A DNA stretch of 64,000 nt, taken from positions 81,731-145,730 of the forward strand of contig NZ_JACSRA010000005.1 in the NCBI RefSeq assembly GCF_014836335.1, given 5' to 3'. A program made the translations under genes and the position numbers. Below are positions 46,395-55,346 of this stretch, one piece after another. The notes beneath the pieces were generated by a model that saw only the letters and a program-made list of their open reading frames with translations, was not told the DNA's origin and made no database searches. This DNA is from Clostridium cibarium. Lineage in GTDB: Bacteria > Bacillota > Clostridia > Clostridiales > Clostridiaceae. Positions within the stretch are counted from its first letter, which is position 1; each line of letters begins with the position of its first letter.

Positions 46395-46883
46395 ATTAAA
46401 AGACTAGTAAAAAAGATTGTTTTAACTTCTATCTTTGCACTTTTATTTGTGTTTTCTAATGTAATTACAAGTCCAGTATCTATACCTTTTAACCAAAGTA
46501 ATACAATTACAATAGTCCAGGCAAAAACTGGTTCTAGCAGTAAAAGTTCATCTGGCTTCAAATCTGGAGGTTTTTCATCTGGCAAGAGTAGTTCTAGTAG
46601 TAAAGATTTTAAATCTGGTTCATATTCTTCAACAGATAAAAATTCTTCTAGTTCAACAGATAAAAATTCTTCTAGTTCAACAGATAAAAATACAAATAAT
46701 GATTCAGGAAGCTACTCTAGTGGTAATAGTGGATGGGGCGGTAGTTCCTATCGAAGATCTTGGTTCCCTATTCCATTCTTTTTTGGCGGTGGATCAATAA
46801 TATCTTCAGTTATAAAACTTTTAATTATATTTATGATTATTATATTTATAATTAAAATTTATCAAAAGTATAAAAGAAAATAA
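46395..46883 (+). CDS. Secreted/membrane Ser-Gly-rich protein, probable ATT start
   Basis: 162 residues if started at ATT 46395. No ATG, GTG or TTG lies between the upstream ribosome site GGGGGTGG (46383-46390) and the signal sequence. Starting at ATT gives a normal signal peptide (KRLVKKIVLTSIFALLFVF). The first standard start, GTG 46449, would cut that peptide in half and has no ribosome site. Next comes a low-complexity region with repeats of SSSTDKN, a GGSSYRRSWFPIPFFFGGG stretch, then a C-terminal membrane helix near 140-158. It resembles the Gly/Ser-rich tails of TPM (YgcG/YdjH-type) proteins, but no TPM domain is present. It lies 22 bp before pspA and likely acts with it in envelope stress. 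Confidence 0.7.
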   Translation: MKRLVKKIVLTSIFALLFVFSNVITSPVSIPFNQSNTITIVQAKTGSSSKSSSGFKSGGFSSGKSSSSSKDFKSGSYSSTDKNSSSSTDKNSSSSTDKNTNNDSGSYSSGNSGWGGSSYRRSWFPIPFFFGGGSIISSVIKLLIIFMIIIFIIKIYQKYKRK

Positions 46884-46905
46884 CAAATCTTAGGAGGTTA
46901 CTTTT

Positions 46906-47559
46906 ATGGGAATTTTTTCAAGAATGTCAAATATGTTAAGAGCAAAAGTAAATACTACATTGGATGAAATGGAAAATCCAATAGAATTATTAGATCAAAA
47001 AATTAAAGATATGGAAGAACAATTGAGCAAAGCAAAACTAAATTCAGCACAAGTTCTAGGTAATGTTCATGAAATAGAGAAAAAAATGGAATTAGCAAAA
47101 AAAGAATCTGCTGATTTTGATGAAAAAGTCAAATTAGCTCTTGCAAAAGGTAATGAAGATTTAGCTAAAAGAGCTTTAAGCAAGAAAGTTGATAGTGATA
47201 AAAGATATGAAACTTTAAAGGCTACTTATGAAACATCAAAAGTACAAGCTGATACTTTAAAGAAAAATCTAAAAGCTCTTCAAGATGAAATAGATAAGAC
47301 TAGAAGCTATAGAGATGAAGCAGCTGCTAGGTACTCTAGTGCACAAGCTTCTAAAAAAGTAAATGAAGTATTAGCTGATGTCAAAACTAAGTCTAACTCA
47401 ATACAAATTGATAATATAGAAAGAAAAATCGCAAGAGAAGAATCAATGGCTCAAGGATTAGGTGAACTTAGAGAAGTAGATGATTTTGAAAGCGAATTTG
47501 CTAAACTTGATAACGTTGATTTAGATTTAGAACTTCAAAAATATAAAACTCAACAATAG
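46906..47559 (+). CDS. pspA: PspA/IM30 (ESCRT-III-like) membrane-stress protein
   Basis: 217 residues with ATG behind AGGAGGTTAC. Start MGIFSRMSNMLRAKVNTTLD, then ENPIELLDQKIKDMEEQL, then long coiled coil to about residue 190; the normal family length. It oligomerises on damaged membrane and stabilises it. It lies between a Ser/Gly-rich membrane protein and a cysteine-rich protein on one strand. No PspBC, LiaF or phage-shock regulator is nearby. Confidence 0.93.
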   Translation: MGIFSRMSNMLRAKVNTTLDEMENPIELLDQKIKDMEEQLSKAKLNSAQVLGNVHEIEKKMELAKKESADFDEKVKLALAKGNEDLAKRALSKKVDSDKRYETLKATYETSKVQADTLKKNLKALQDEIDKTRSYRDEAAARYSSAQASKKVNEVLADVKTKSNSIQIDNIERKIAREESMAQGLGELREVDDFESEFAKLDNVDLDLELQKYKTQQ

Positions 47560-47569
47560 TAGGTATATT

Positions 47570-48226
47570 ATGACTAAAAGTATAGATTTCATAGATAAAG
47601 AAAAAGATTACTGGGGTAAAATATTTACCGACATAACTTATGCCATAAGTGAAATCTCACCTTTTGTTGAAGAAAAAGATTTAATGACACGAAGATATTA
47701 CACAAAGGTGGGTATTCTAAAAGAATATATGACTAAGCTTAATTCTAGTGAATTAGATTCAAAGAAAAAATCTTTTTTTAATATGTTTAAAGATGATGAA
47801 AGAATTACTAATTTACAAAGGTTTAAACAAAATAATTTATCAACATTTAAGCAACTAGAAAGCTGCTCAAAATGTCAATGTCTCAATTGTTCATTTGAAT
47901 GCAAATTTAGTAGCTGCTCATCTTGCAAGGAAGGATCCTTATTAAAATCTTGTGATAAAGATAAATTTAATGTAAGAACTTATACTAATTTCAATCTAGA
48001 TCTTACTAACAACGATACTGGTGAAGCAAATAAGTATAAAGTACTTGCCGTAGTTGAAAATTGTAGGCTAGAAAAATTATATATTTTTCTAGAAAACATG
48101 TATAATCCAGATGATAAATTAGTCCTATATTACTACCCTGGAATTAAATCAGATGATTTTGGGGAAATAACCGATTCATTTGAATTTGACTCTGTAGTTC
48201 AAGCTTATCAAGAATCTGATTATTAA
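47570..48226 (+). CDS. Cysteine-rich cytoplasmic partner of PspA, unknown function
   Basis: 218 residues with a weak ribosome site (AGGTATATT), 10 bp after pspA, so translation is probably coupled. Helical first 90 residues, then eight cysteines at 99, 102, 104, 107, 111, 116, 119 and 128 (SCSKCQCLNCSFEC pattern), and a beta-rich C-terminal part with VVENCRLEKLYIFLENMYNP. The cysteine knot suggests one or two zinc sites or a metal cluster. No signal peptide. I do not recognise the family; coupling to PspA suggests a regulator or client of that protein. Confidence 0.75.
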   Translation: MTKSIDFIDKEKDYWGKIFTDITYAISEISPFVEEKDLMTRRYYTKVGILKEYMTKLNSSELDSKKKSFFNMFKDDERITNLQRFKQNNLSTFKQLESCSKCQCLNCSFECKFSSCSSCKEGSLLKSCDKDKFNVRTYTNFNLDLTNNDTGEANKYKVLAVVENCRLEKLYIFLENMYNPDDKLVLYYYPGIKSDDFGEITDSFEFDSVVQAYQESDY

Positions 48227-48228
48227 AA

Positions 48229-48263
48229 AAGGTTAGCTAAAATTCACAATTTTAGCTAACCTT
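48229..48263. terminator. Terminator after the PspA unit
   Basis: AAGGTTAGCTAAAAT-tcaca-ATTTTAGCTAACCTT, perfect 15-base arms, shared by the convergent CBS gene. Confidence 0.85.
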
Positions 48264-48268
48264 AAAAT

Positions 48269-48688
48269 TTATAATTCTTTTCTTATTTTATTTAATTCAC
48301 TAAAGCAATAATTTATTATATCACTTCTCTTTATAATCCCGATAAAAATACCATTATCATCTACCACTGGTACAAAATTTTGATTAACCGCTAAATTTAT
48401 CAAGCTTTCTATATCTGCATTTATTGAAACGCTTTTATGATAAACTCTTCTTTCAATATCACTTATTTTAACAGATTCAGTATTTTTAAAATTCAAATCA
48501 GGAGTATTCTTAAGTTTCCATAACAAATCTCCTTCTGTTAATGTACCTACATACTTACCACTTTTATCAATAAGAGGTATCGCTGTATATCCGTGATGCT
48601 CCATCCTTTCCATTACTTGTCTCATCGTTGCATCAACATTTTCGCAGACCACTTCATTTTTAGGTGTAAGAAAAAATGCTATATTCAT
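48269..48688 (-). CDS. CBS-pair domain protein
   Basis: 139 residues composed of two CBS modules: LTPKNEVVCENVDATMRQVM to about 60 and RRVYHKSVSINADIESLINL to about 130. GTLTEGDLLWKL and GIIKRSDIINYC are the typical ends. Such proteins sense adenosine nucleotides; AcuB/YkuL-like members occur in Firmicutes. No partner enzyme is attached. Confidence 0.88.
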   Translation of the reverse strand: MNIAFFLTPKNEVVCENVDATMRQVMERMEHHGYTAIPLIDKSGKYVGTLTEGDLLWKLKNTPDLNFKNTESVKISDIERRVYHKSVSINADIESLINLAVNQNFVPVVDDNGIFIGIIKRSDIINYCFSELNKIRKEL

Positions 48689-48749
48689 AATTCTCTCCTC
48701 ATATTTCTAGTTAAATTATATTTATTTTATTCTACATTTATTATAAAAA

Positions 48750-49742
48750 CTATAGCTTGTCCAACGTAATATCATAAATTACTTTAGAAATATCAGCTAT
48801 GTTTTCTCTACCTTCTTCCATAACATCCTTTGTATAGATACACAATATATATGGCCTTTCACTATATATTACACCAATATCATTAACATAATTCTCATAA
48901 TCACCAATCTTATGAGCAACCATATTTTTAGGTATTTTTTTATCTAACCTATCGTGAGTATTAGTTTTTAACATTAAATTAATAATATCTCTATAGTTAT
49001 TATCTTCTTCTGCCTTCTCATATATCTTCTTTAGCAGAATACCACTTTGCCTTGGAGTAATAAAATTAGATTCTCCTATCATGCTTATTTCTGTTAAATT
49101 ATAAATATAAGAAGAAACACTTCCTATAGATTTTTTTAACATAGATGTAGCAATGTTATCCGAATCTTCTATCATATATTTAAGTAGATCAATTACCGGA
49201 AATTCATCTCCCTTTGAAACTCTTCCCTGTAGTTCCCCTGCTCCATCACAATTATCTGACTCCTCATATTTGATTTTTGTATCTTTTGTAATCTCATTAT
49301 TATCTAACTTGTCAGCAATCATCATTGCAATAGGTACCTTTATAGTACTCGCTGCATGAAACCCTACATCTGAATTCAATGTATATTGTAATCCACTGTT
49401 TATATCATAATAAAAAATCCCGTATGACTCCTTTTTATCTCCTACAATTTCACTTACCTTTTTAGATATTTTGTTAATCTTCTGCATTGAAATTTCTATA
49501 TCTTCTTCTTTTTTTCTAATACTTTCTTTTTCTGCTTCTTCATTTAAATTACTATGCTCTTCAACATTTTCTTCTCCTTGAGTATCTACCTGTTTACTAA
49601 AGCATAGGAGTGAAACTGATAATGAAATCATAATAGTAGAAATTAAAATGATGACTATTTTTCTATAGCTTCTATCATTCTGCTTATAATCTTTATTATA
49701 GGTCCCATTTTTTTTATGTTTCACCACCATCATCCTTATCAT
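48750..49742 (-). CDS. Membrane-anchored class A beta-lactamase-fold serine hydrolase
   Basis: 330 residues from ATG at 49742; a GTG a few codons later is also possible. A cytoplasmic basic tail, one membrane helix near 30-48, an acidic linker, then the serine fold: AASTIKVPIAMM (SxxK), EDSDNIATSM (SDN) and AHKIGDYENYVND in the KTG place. The omega-loop Glu-x-x-Leu-Asn needed for beta-lactam hydrolysis is not seen; the region reads GESNFITPRQSG and is short. It is therefore more likely a peptidase or esterase acting on wall material than a resistance enzyme. It abuts the MutS-like gene. Confidence 0.78.
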   Translation of the reverse strand: MIRMMVVKHKKNGTYNKDYKQNDRSYRKIVIILISTIMISLSVSLLCFSKQVDTQGEENVEEHSNLNEEAEKESIRKKEEDIEISMQKINKISKKVSEIVGDKKESYGIFYYDINSGLQYTLNSDVGFHAASTIKVPIAMMIADKLDNNEITKDTKIKYEESDNCDGAGELQGRVSKGDEFPVIDLLKYMIEDSDNIATSMLKKSIGSVSSYIYNLTEISMIGESNFITPRQSGILLKKIYEKAEEDNNYRDIINLMLKTNTHDRLDKKIPKNMVAHKIGDYENYVNDIGVIYSERPYILCIYTKDVMEEGRENIADISKVIYDITLDKL

Positions 49743-51542
49743 TTACTTTTTTATTTCTATTCCAGCAAGTTTCATTAAATATACTGCATTTTGAGTAGTA
49801 CTTTTTCCTCTTCTTAACTTATAATCAAAGTTTATTTTATTATCCTTATAATATTCTCTAAAATTATAATTTTCTATTTCCTTCATTTCTTCTTCTAAAT
49901 CACATAATTCTAAATCATGAGTTGACAATAATCCTGTTGCTCCATTATCAGCTAGTTGTTTTACTAAAACTGTTGCCCCTGTATGCCTATCCTTAGAATT
50001 TGTGCCCTTAAATATTTCATCTAATAAGAAAAATAACTTTTCTCCACGCTTACATGCTTCTATAATAAGTTTTATTCTTAATATCTCAGCATAGAAAGAA
50101 GATATACTTTCTTCCAGGTTATCCTTAGTCCTCATGCAAGTATAAATGTTCATTATACTACATTTAAAACTTTTTGCTGAACATGGTGCTCCTATATAGC
50201 TTAATATAAGATTTATTCCCACAGTCCTTAAAAATGTACTTTTACCTGACATATTGGATCCTGTAATTAAAGTTATTTGCTTAGGCTTTATTAATTCATA
50301 ATCATTTGCTACAGCTCTGTCACCGATTAATGGATGTTTTATTTCCCTACCAACAACTCCACTTTCATCTGTTATTTCAGCATAACACCAATCTTCATAA
50401 TCAAAACTTAAGTTAGAAATACTTGCAAGAGCATCAAATTCTCCCATGACTTCTAACCAATTTTCAATTTTTGAACCATTTATTTTTCTCCATCTGTTTA
50501 AATTAAACAATATAAACACATCGGCAAACACTACTACATTCAAAATAAAGAAATAGGCATTTCCTGCTGAATCTCCAACCCAATCAAGTAAATTAGATAA
50601 CTTTCTCATTTCATTTTTACATAATAAACCTGAATCATCTTTAAGCTTTTCCTTTAATCTATTTAAATAAGGGCTATTAAAACTTTCATCTTCTATCAAA
50701 GTTAATATATTAGAATAAGCTTTAACACTATTTTTTATTGAATTAAATAATTCTATAACTTCATTTCTATCCTTTGTTAATACTTTTATCACTACATAGT
50801 TTATCATAAAATTAAGTATTAAAAATGAAAAAGGTATTACTTTCACAATACATAAAAATATTATTACAGCTGTAATTAAAATGAATAAACTTGCAACTCC
50901 AATTCTTAAATTGTCTCCGGTTGAACTTTCTTTTCCCCATTTTATTAATTCTTCAAGTTCTTCACCTTTTTTCTTTTTGAAAGTTGCATCTACATATAAT
51001 TGCTGTCTCCATTTTACCTTTTCTCCTAACTCTTTAATAGATACTTGTCTTTCTTTAATTGAATTTTTATTTGGTAGTTTTTTTAATGAAAGTATTTCTC
51101 CAAGTTTTCTTCTTCCACTTAGAGTTCTTGTAGTGTTTATCATTTGAAATAAAGAGTTTTTCCCGAATATATCTAAGTCATCTGCAAATGCGTGATTTTC
51201 TTCAAGCAATTCTTTCCCATCATCTTCAAATTCCTTATATTCTCCCTTTAATCTTTTCAATCCTTTTTCATTAAATTCTAATTCAATATCTAACTTTTCT
51301 CTCTTTCCTATAATCTTACCGTGTATAAATGCCACAGCCAAAAATATTAATGCCGTCATAGACAATATGCCAACAGCTGTTAAGAAACCTTGACTTTTAT
51401 AACTTCTGTAAGAGAAGATTAATCCTGATATAAGGATTACAAGTCTACACCATCCTATCACTTCTATTTTTTTGTTTAAATTACATATTTCACTTTTATT
51501 TTTTTCTATATTTTCATTGTAAAATGCCTCTGCTCTACTCAT
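49743..51542 (-). CDS. MutS-like ATPase with N-terminal membrane helices
   Basis: 599 residues. The C-terminal MutS ATPase is intact: TGSNMSGKSTFLRTVGINL (Walker A), FFLLDEIFKGTNSKDRHTGA (Walker B and signature) and LLSTHDLELCDLE. The mismatch-binding domains I-III are absent. Instead two hydrophobic pairs occur near 28-70 and 210-250, and another near 330. This is the MutS-related membrane subfamily of Firmicutes, not the mismatch repair protein. Role unknown, possibly DNA processing at the membrane. Start ATG behind GAGAGGTAATAT. Confidence 0.85.
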   Translation of the reverse strand: MSRAEAFYNENIEKNKSEICNLNKKIEVIGWCRLVILISGLIFSYRSYKSQGFLTAVGILSMTALIFLAVAFIHGKIIGKREKLDIELEFNEKGLKRLKGEYKEFEDDGKELLEENHAFADDLDIFGKNSLFQMINTTRTLSGRRKLGEILSLKKLPNKNSIKERQVSIKELGEKVKWRQQLYVDATFKKKKGEELEELIKWGKESSTGDNLRIGVASLFILITAVIIFLCIVKVIPFSFLILNFMINYVVIKVLTKDRNEVIELFNSIKNSVKAYSNILTLIEDESFNSPYLNRLKEKLKDDSGLLCKNEMRKLSNLLDWVGDSAGNAYFFILNVVVFADVFILFNLNRWRKINGSKIENWLEVMGEFDALASISNLSFDYEDWCYAEITDESGVVGREIKHPLIGDRAVANDYELIKPKQITLITGSNMSGKSTFLRTVGINLILSYIGAPCSAKSFKCSIMNIYTCMRTKDNLEESISSFYAEILRIKLIIEACKRGEKLFFLLDEIFKGTNSKDRHTGATVLVKQLADNGATGLLSTHDLELCDLEEEMKEIENYNFREYYKDNKINFDYKLRRGKSTTQNAVYLMKLAGIEIKK

Positions 51543-51652
51543 ATATTACCTCTCATTTCTTTTATAATTATAAGATAGCACAATAAATAGGAAAATCCAA
51601 CACTTCCTAATAATTTCCTTTAAAATTTATACTTATTCGCTTAAATTTAACA

Positions 51653-51679
51653 TAAAAAAAGCATCTCCAAAGAGATGCT
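51653..51679 (-). terminator. Terminator of the zinc-binding lipoprotein gene
   Basis: AGCATCTC-caaa-GAGATGCT, overlapping the stop codon, then TTTTTTT on the minus strand. Confidence 0.8.
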
Positions 51680-52550
51680 ATTTAAGCTCTGCATATATTT
51701 TTTCATAATTATCTTTCATTGCTTCTATATAACTCTTGCCTTCAACCTTTGTTTCTAAAGTATGTATAGGTACAACTTTACCATTAATAGCTTTTGCTAA
51801 TGTATCCGAATCCTTTTGAGATTCACTTCCTTCTGAGAAAATTATCTTTATATTCTCTGACTTGCAATAATTAGCTAAGCTCTCCATATCTTTAAAAGTA
51901 GTTTCTGCTTCTTCATCAAAAATTCCTTTAATGGCTTTTTGTTGTAGTCCATAATCTCTACAAAGATAAGCAAAAGCCTCATGACTAGTCACAAAAGTTT
52001 TACCTTTAATACTAGCAAGTTTTTGTGAATACTCATTAAATAATAAATCTAATTCTTGTTTATACTTATTATAGTTTCCTTCATAATACTCTCTATTTTC
52101 AGGATCAGCCTCTATTAGTGCATCCTTTATGTTATTACATTCGTTAGTAGCTTCCTTCAAACTTAGCCATATATGCGGATCTTCTACCCCATTATCTACT
52201 ATTATATTTCCATTTTTACTAGCATCGATTAATTTAGTATCTTTATTTCCTTCCTTAACTTGATCTAGCCATCCTTCCATGCCTAATCCATTATATATAA
52301 ATAACTTTCTATCACTTAATGCCTTTTTATCTGATGGACTAAAATCAAAGTCATGAGGTTCCATATTCTCCTTAACTACAGTATATATATCTACCTTATC
52401 CCCACCGATTATTTCAGTAAATTCCTTTAATGGACTTATTGATACTGCAACTTTTAGTTTATCTCCATCATTTTCAGTACTTTTTCCACATCCAACAAAT
52501 AACATAGGGATAGTCATCAGTATTAATATCTTTGATAAGAACTTTCTCAT
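51678..52550 (-). CDS. znuA: Metal ABC transporter substrate-binding lipoprotein, ZnuA/AdcA-like
   Basis: 290 residues. Lipoprotein signal MRKFLSKILILMTIPMLFVG with Cys 21 as the lipid site. Cluster A-I binding protein motifs: His in MEPHDFDFSPSDKKAL, DPHIWLSLKEA and TSHEAFAYLCRDYG, plus FSEGSESQKDS. The His-rich loop of some ZnuA proteins is absent. It lacks the permease and ATPase genes that usually accompany it. A dyad TTGCATTTGCAA lies 25-36 bp upstream and could bind a zinc repressor. Confidence 0.85.
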   Translation of the reverse strand: MRKFLSKILILMTIPMLFVGCGKSTENDGDKLKVAVSISPLKEFTEIIGGDKVDIYTVVKENMEPHDFDFSPSDKKALSDRKLFIYNGLGMEGWLDQVKEGNKDTKLIDASKNGNIIVDNGVEDPHIWLSLKEATNECNNIKDALIEADPENREYYEGNYNKYKQELDLLFNEYSQKLASIKGKTFVTSHEAFAYLCRDYGLQQKAIKGIFDEEAETTFKDMESLANYCKSENIKIIFSEGSESQKDSDTLAKAINGKVVPIHTLETKVEGKSYIEAMKDNYEKIYAELK

Positions 52551-52574
52551 ACTCCACCTCTAATTGCACATAAT

Positions 52575-52586
52575 TTGCATTTGCAA
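52575..52586. promoter_or_regulatory. Dyad TTGCATTTGCAA upstream of the zinc-binding lipoprotein
   Basis: Twelve-base inverted repeat in the 81-bp gap, in the AT-rich promoter region; a further TTGCA lies at 52564. A possible metal-repressor site, though it does not match a consensus I can name with confidence. Confidence 0.3.
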
Positions 52587-52631
52587 TGCTATTTTATTTT
52601 AGTCCTACCATTCTAAATTGTCAACATTAAT

Positions 52632-55346
52632 TTATAGAGCTATAAGATTATATTCTATTTTATTATTTTCTAATATTTCCTTCTCTAATGTATGACATGT
52701 AAATATCAAGCCTTGTCCTTTTATTTTTTCATTAATTAGTAGTAATGCCTTTTCTCTTCTATGGTTGTCATATTGTACAAATGCATCATCTAATATAATT
52801 GTCCTCTCTTCACCATTAAACAATATATCTATTAATGCTAATCTTAAAGACAAATACAGTTGATCTAGAGCTCCATTACTTAAATAATTTCCTGCAAATA
52901 AATTATTCTTATCTCGAACCATCATTTCATAATTCTCCCCTAGTTTTATTTCTTCATACTTTTCTTTAGTTAAAACTTTAAATATGCTCGCTATATTATT
53001 ATTTAAAGTTGGACCAACCTCTCTACGCACTTCATGAAATGATTCTTCAATAGCTTTAATTGCTATATCGAGCGATTTTACCTTCTTTTCATCCTTTTCT
53101 ATTTCTGACTTAATATCTTCAATTTCTTCTTCAATTAAAATTAAATCTCTTTTTCCAATATACCTATTTGCTATTTTATTTTCTAAATCTTTTATATTTT
53201 TTTCTATTTCAATTAATTCTTTAGATTTTCTCTTTTCTTCAACTTCAATCTCTTCTTCTGACTCATAAGAATATTGATTGCTTTCATTAATAATATCCTT
53301 AAGTTCATTTTTTATTTCATTTATATCTCTATCTTTTAATAATACTTTATAAGTTTCTTCCATAGACTGTAGATTTGCATGTATCTCATTTTTCTTTTTT
53401 ATTTTCTCTTTATATTCTTTAATATAAATCTCAATATCCAATAAGTTTCCTAAGTCTAAATCCATTATCTCTAATTTAGCTTTTAGTTTTTTCTCTTTAA
53501 TTTCTAATTCTATATTGATATTCTTTATAGAATCAGCTAACTGAAATCTTTTTTCTTTAATAGCCTCTATGGTTTCACTAATCTTTGAGTATATACTTAT
53601 TGCTTCAAGGACTTCCTCTAAATCTTTGCATGAAGATAATCCTATAAGAGAATCTATCATTTCTTTATTTTTATTATATTTATTTAAAGTTTCTTCATAC
53701 TCTCCTTTATCTATTATCTTTTTCTTTTCTTCTAATCGCACTAAAATTCTTTCTTCATATTCTTTGTAGATAGAATACTTTTTTATTGATGTTATTAGCT
53801 CTCCATAATCATTTATTTTTAGCTTTATCATGGTTTCATCTAATACTTCTTCAATACTATTAATTTCTTTTCTAAGCTTCTCTATTTCCTTTTCCTTATA
53901 TTTCATCTGCTTTTTCCTGCTATTAGTCATTAATATTATGGTAGCACCTGTTATCACAGATATACCTCCTATTATCATAAATGGCATACCGAAAAAAAAC
54001 ATAGCTAAGCCAATAGCTAAAAAAATCCCCCCAATTAAAACTTTAAAATTTTCCTTCTTAACATCTACTTTTGAATCAAAATTTATATCATTACTCTGTG
54101 CAATTGTCTTAATGCTCCTTAATTTTACATCATATAAATTAAATTTTTCTTCTATATCTTCTTTTATATTTTCTAATGCTATTATATTTCCCAATAAATT
54201 TCTTTTATTGTTTAACTCTCTCTCATCCAAAACTATAGAATTATCTATATCTTTCATGTAAGAAATCTTATCTTCTAATGTCTTCTGCTCATACTTTATC
54301 TCAATAAGTCTCTCTTTAATATTTTCCCCAAATAAATCTAAAAACTTATAGTTTTCTAACTCTATTTCATTATCTTTTAGTTCCATGTTTTGCTTTGTTA
54401 GTTCTTCATTAAGCTCTTCTTTTTTATCTAACAGTACCAGATATAATCTATTAACTTCCTTTAAATCATCTATAAATGCTTCATCTATTATATCCTTACC
54501 ATTTTCCAAATCATTTTTAATCTCTTCTTCTTTCTTTTTAAGTTCTTCAGATTTCTTAAGATATTCAGTAATATCCTTGTATTCTTTCTGAAGATTAACT
54601 CTTTTTAAATATTTCTTATATACCTCAAGTTTTTCTATTTCGTTAATTATTCTTTTTCTATCAGCCTTATGTTCTAAAAGTTTATGTTCTAAACCTAAAT
54701 TTTCTTCTGAAAGCTTATATCCTTCATATCTCTCTTCTAAAAGAGATGAATGCTTTTTTTTCAAAAGATCTAAAGCTCCAACTCCCCTAGTAGTTACATA
54801 TTCTTTTTTTATGCTCTCTAACTTCTCTAAGGCTTTTGCTACTGGCACTTCATGTTCACTACATCCCAAAAGAGCTGTAATCTTATCCATAATCTCTTCT
54901 TCTTTATCTTTTGTAAATGAAACTGCTAGTTGTCCTATATATAACGTCTTTTCAAATGTCGCTCTATTTATTCCCAAAAAGTATTTACCAGGCTCATCTT
55001 TATTTATATTCTTCTCTTCTTCACCTGTTAAATAATCTAACACCATTGAAATATCTTCTTTTTTAGTCTTTCCAAAGCTCCTTTTTATGAGGTAATCCCT
55101 TCCATTATGTTCAACTACCAATTCTCCTTCTATATGCCTATTATTAAATGGCAAATACTTTTTCCTATCACTTTCATTTTTACCTCGCTTAGGTGACAGC
55201 CCATAAAGCATAATCTTAATATAAGACTCTATACGACTTTTCCCAGTTTCATTTTCCCCATAAATTAAATTTAAACCTTTTTCAAAGTTTATGATCTTTT
55301 TCTCAATGCCAGCAAAACTATCAATTTTTAACATCTTAATAATCAT
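52632..55346 (-). CDS. yhaN: YhaN-like SMC/Rad50-type ATPase
   Basis: 904 residues. Walker A is in LIYGENETGKSRIESYIKI near 30-48, and Walker B is in RTIILDDAFVQYDNHRREKA near 855. Long coiled coils lie between. A pair of hydrophobic segments at about 440-480 (GGIFLAIGLAMFFFGMPF) replaces the zinc hook, as in YhaN. It starts inside the end of the yhaO-like gene (11-bp overlap). With that nuclease it forms an SbcCD-like complex for DNA end processing, probably at the membrane. Confidence 0.88.
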   Translation of the reverse strand: MIIKMLKIDSFAGIEKKIINFEKGLNLIYGENETGKSRIESYIKIMLYGLSPKRGKNESDRKKYLPFNNRHIEGELVVEHNGRDYLIKRSFGKTKKEDISMVLDYLTGEEEKNINKDEPGKYFLGINRATFEKTLYIGQLAVSFTKDKEEEIMDKITALLGCSEHEVPVAKALEKLESIKKEYVTTRGVGALDLLKKKHSSLLEERYEGYKLSEENLGLEHKLLEHKADRKRIINEIEKLEVYKKYLKRVNLQKEYKDITEYLKKSEELKKKEEEIKNDLENGKDIIDEAFIDDLKEVNRLYLVLLDKKEELNEELTKQNMELKDNEIELENYKFLDLFGENIKERLIEIKYEQKTLEDKISYMKDIDNSIVLDERELNNKRNLLGNIIALENIKEDIEEKFNLYDVKLRSIKTIAQSNDINFDSKVDVKKENFKVLIGGIFLAIGLAMFFFGMPFMIIGGISVITGATIILMTNSRKKQMKYKEKEIEKLRKEINSIEEVLDETMIKLKINDYGELITSIKKYSIYKEYEERILVRLEEKKKIIDKGEYEETLNKYNKNKEMIDSLIGLSSCKDLEEVLEAISIYSKISETIEAIKEKRFQLADSIKNINIELEIKEKKLKAKLEIMDLDLGNLLDIEIYIKEYKEKIKKKNEIHANLQSMEETYKVLLKDRDINEIKNELKDIINESNQYSYESEEEIEVEEKRKSKELIEIEKNIKDLENKIANRYIGKRDLILIEEEIEDIKSEIEKDEKKVKSLDIAIKAIEESFHEVRREVGPTLNNNIASIFKVLTKEKYEEIKLGENYEMMVRDKNNLFAGNYLSNGALDQLYLSLRLALIDILFNGEERTIILDDAFVQYDNHRREKALLLINEKIKGQGLIFTCHTLEKEILENNKIEYNLIAL

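Noticed and set aside
48750..49742. Antibiotic-resistance beta-lactamase
   Set aside because: The omega-loop ExxLN is missing and the protein is membrane anchored beside a MutS-like gene.
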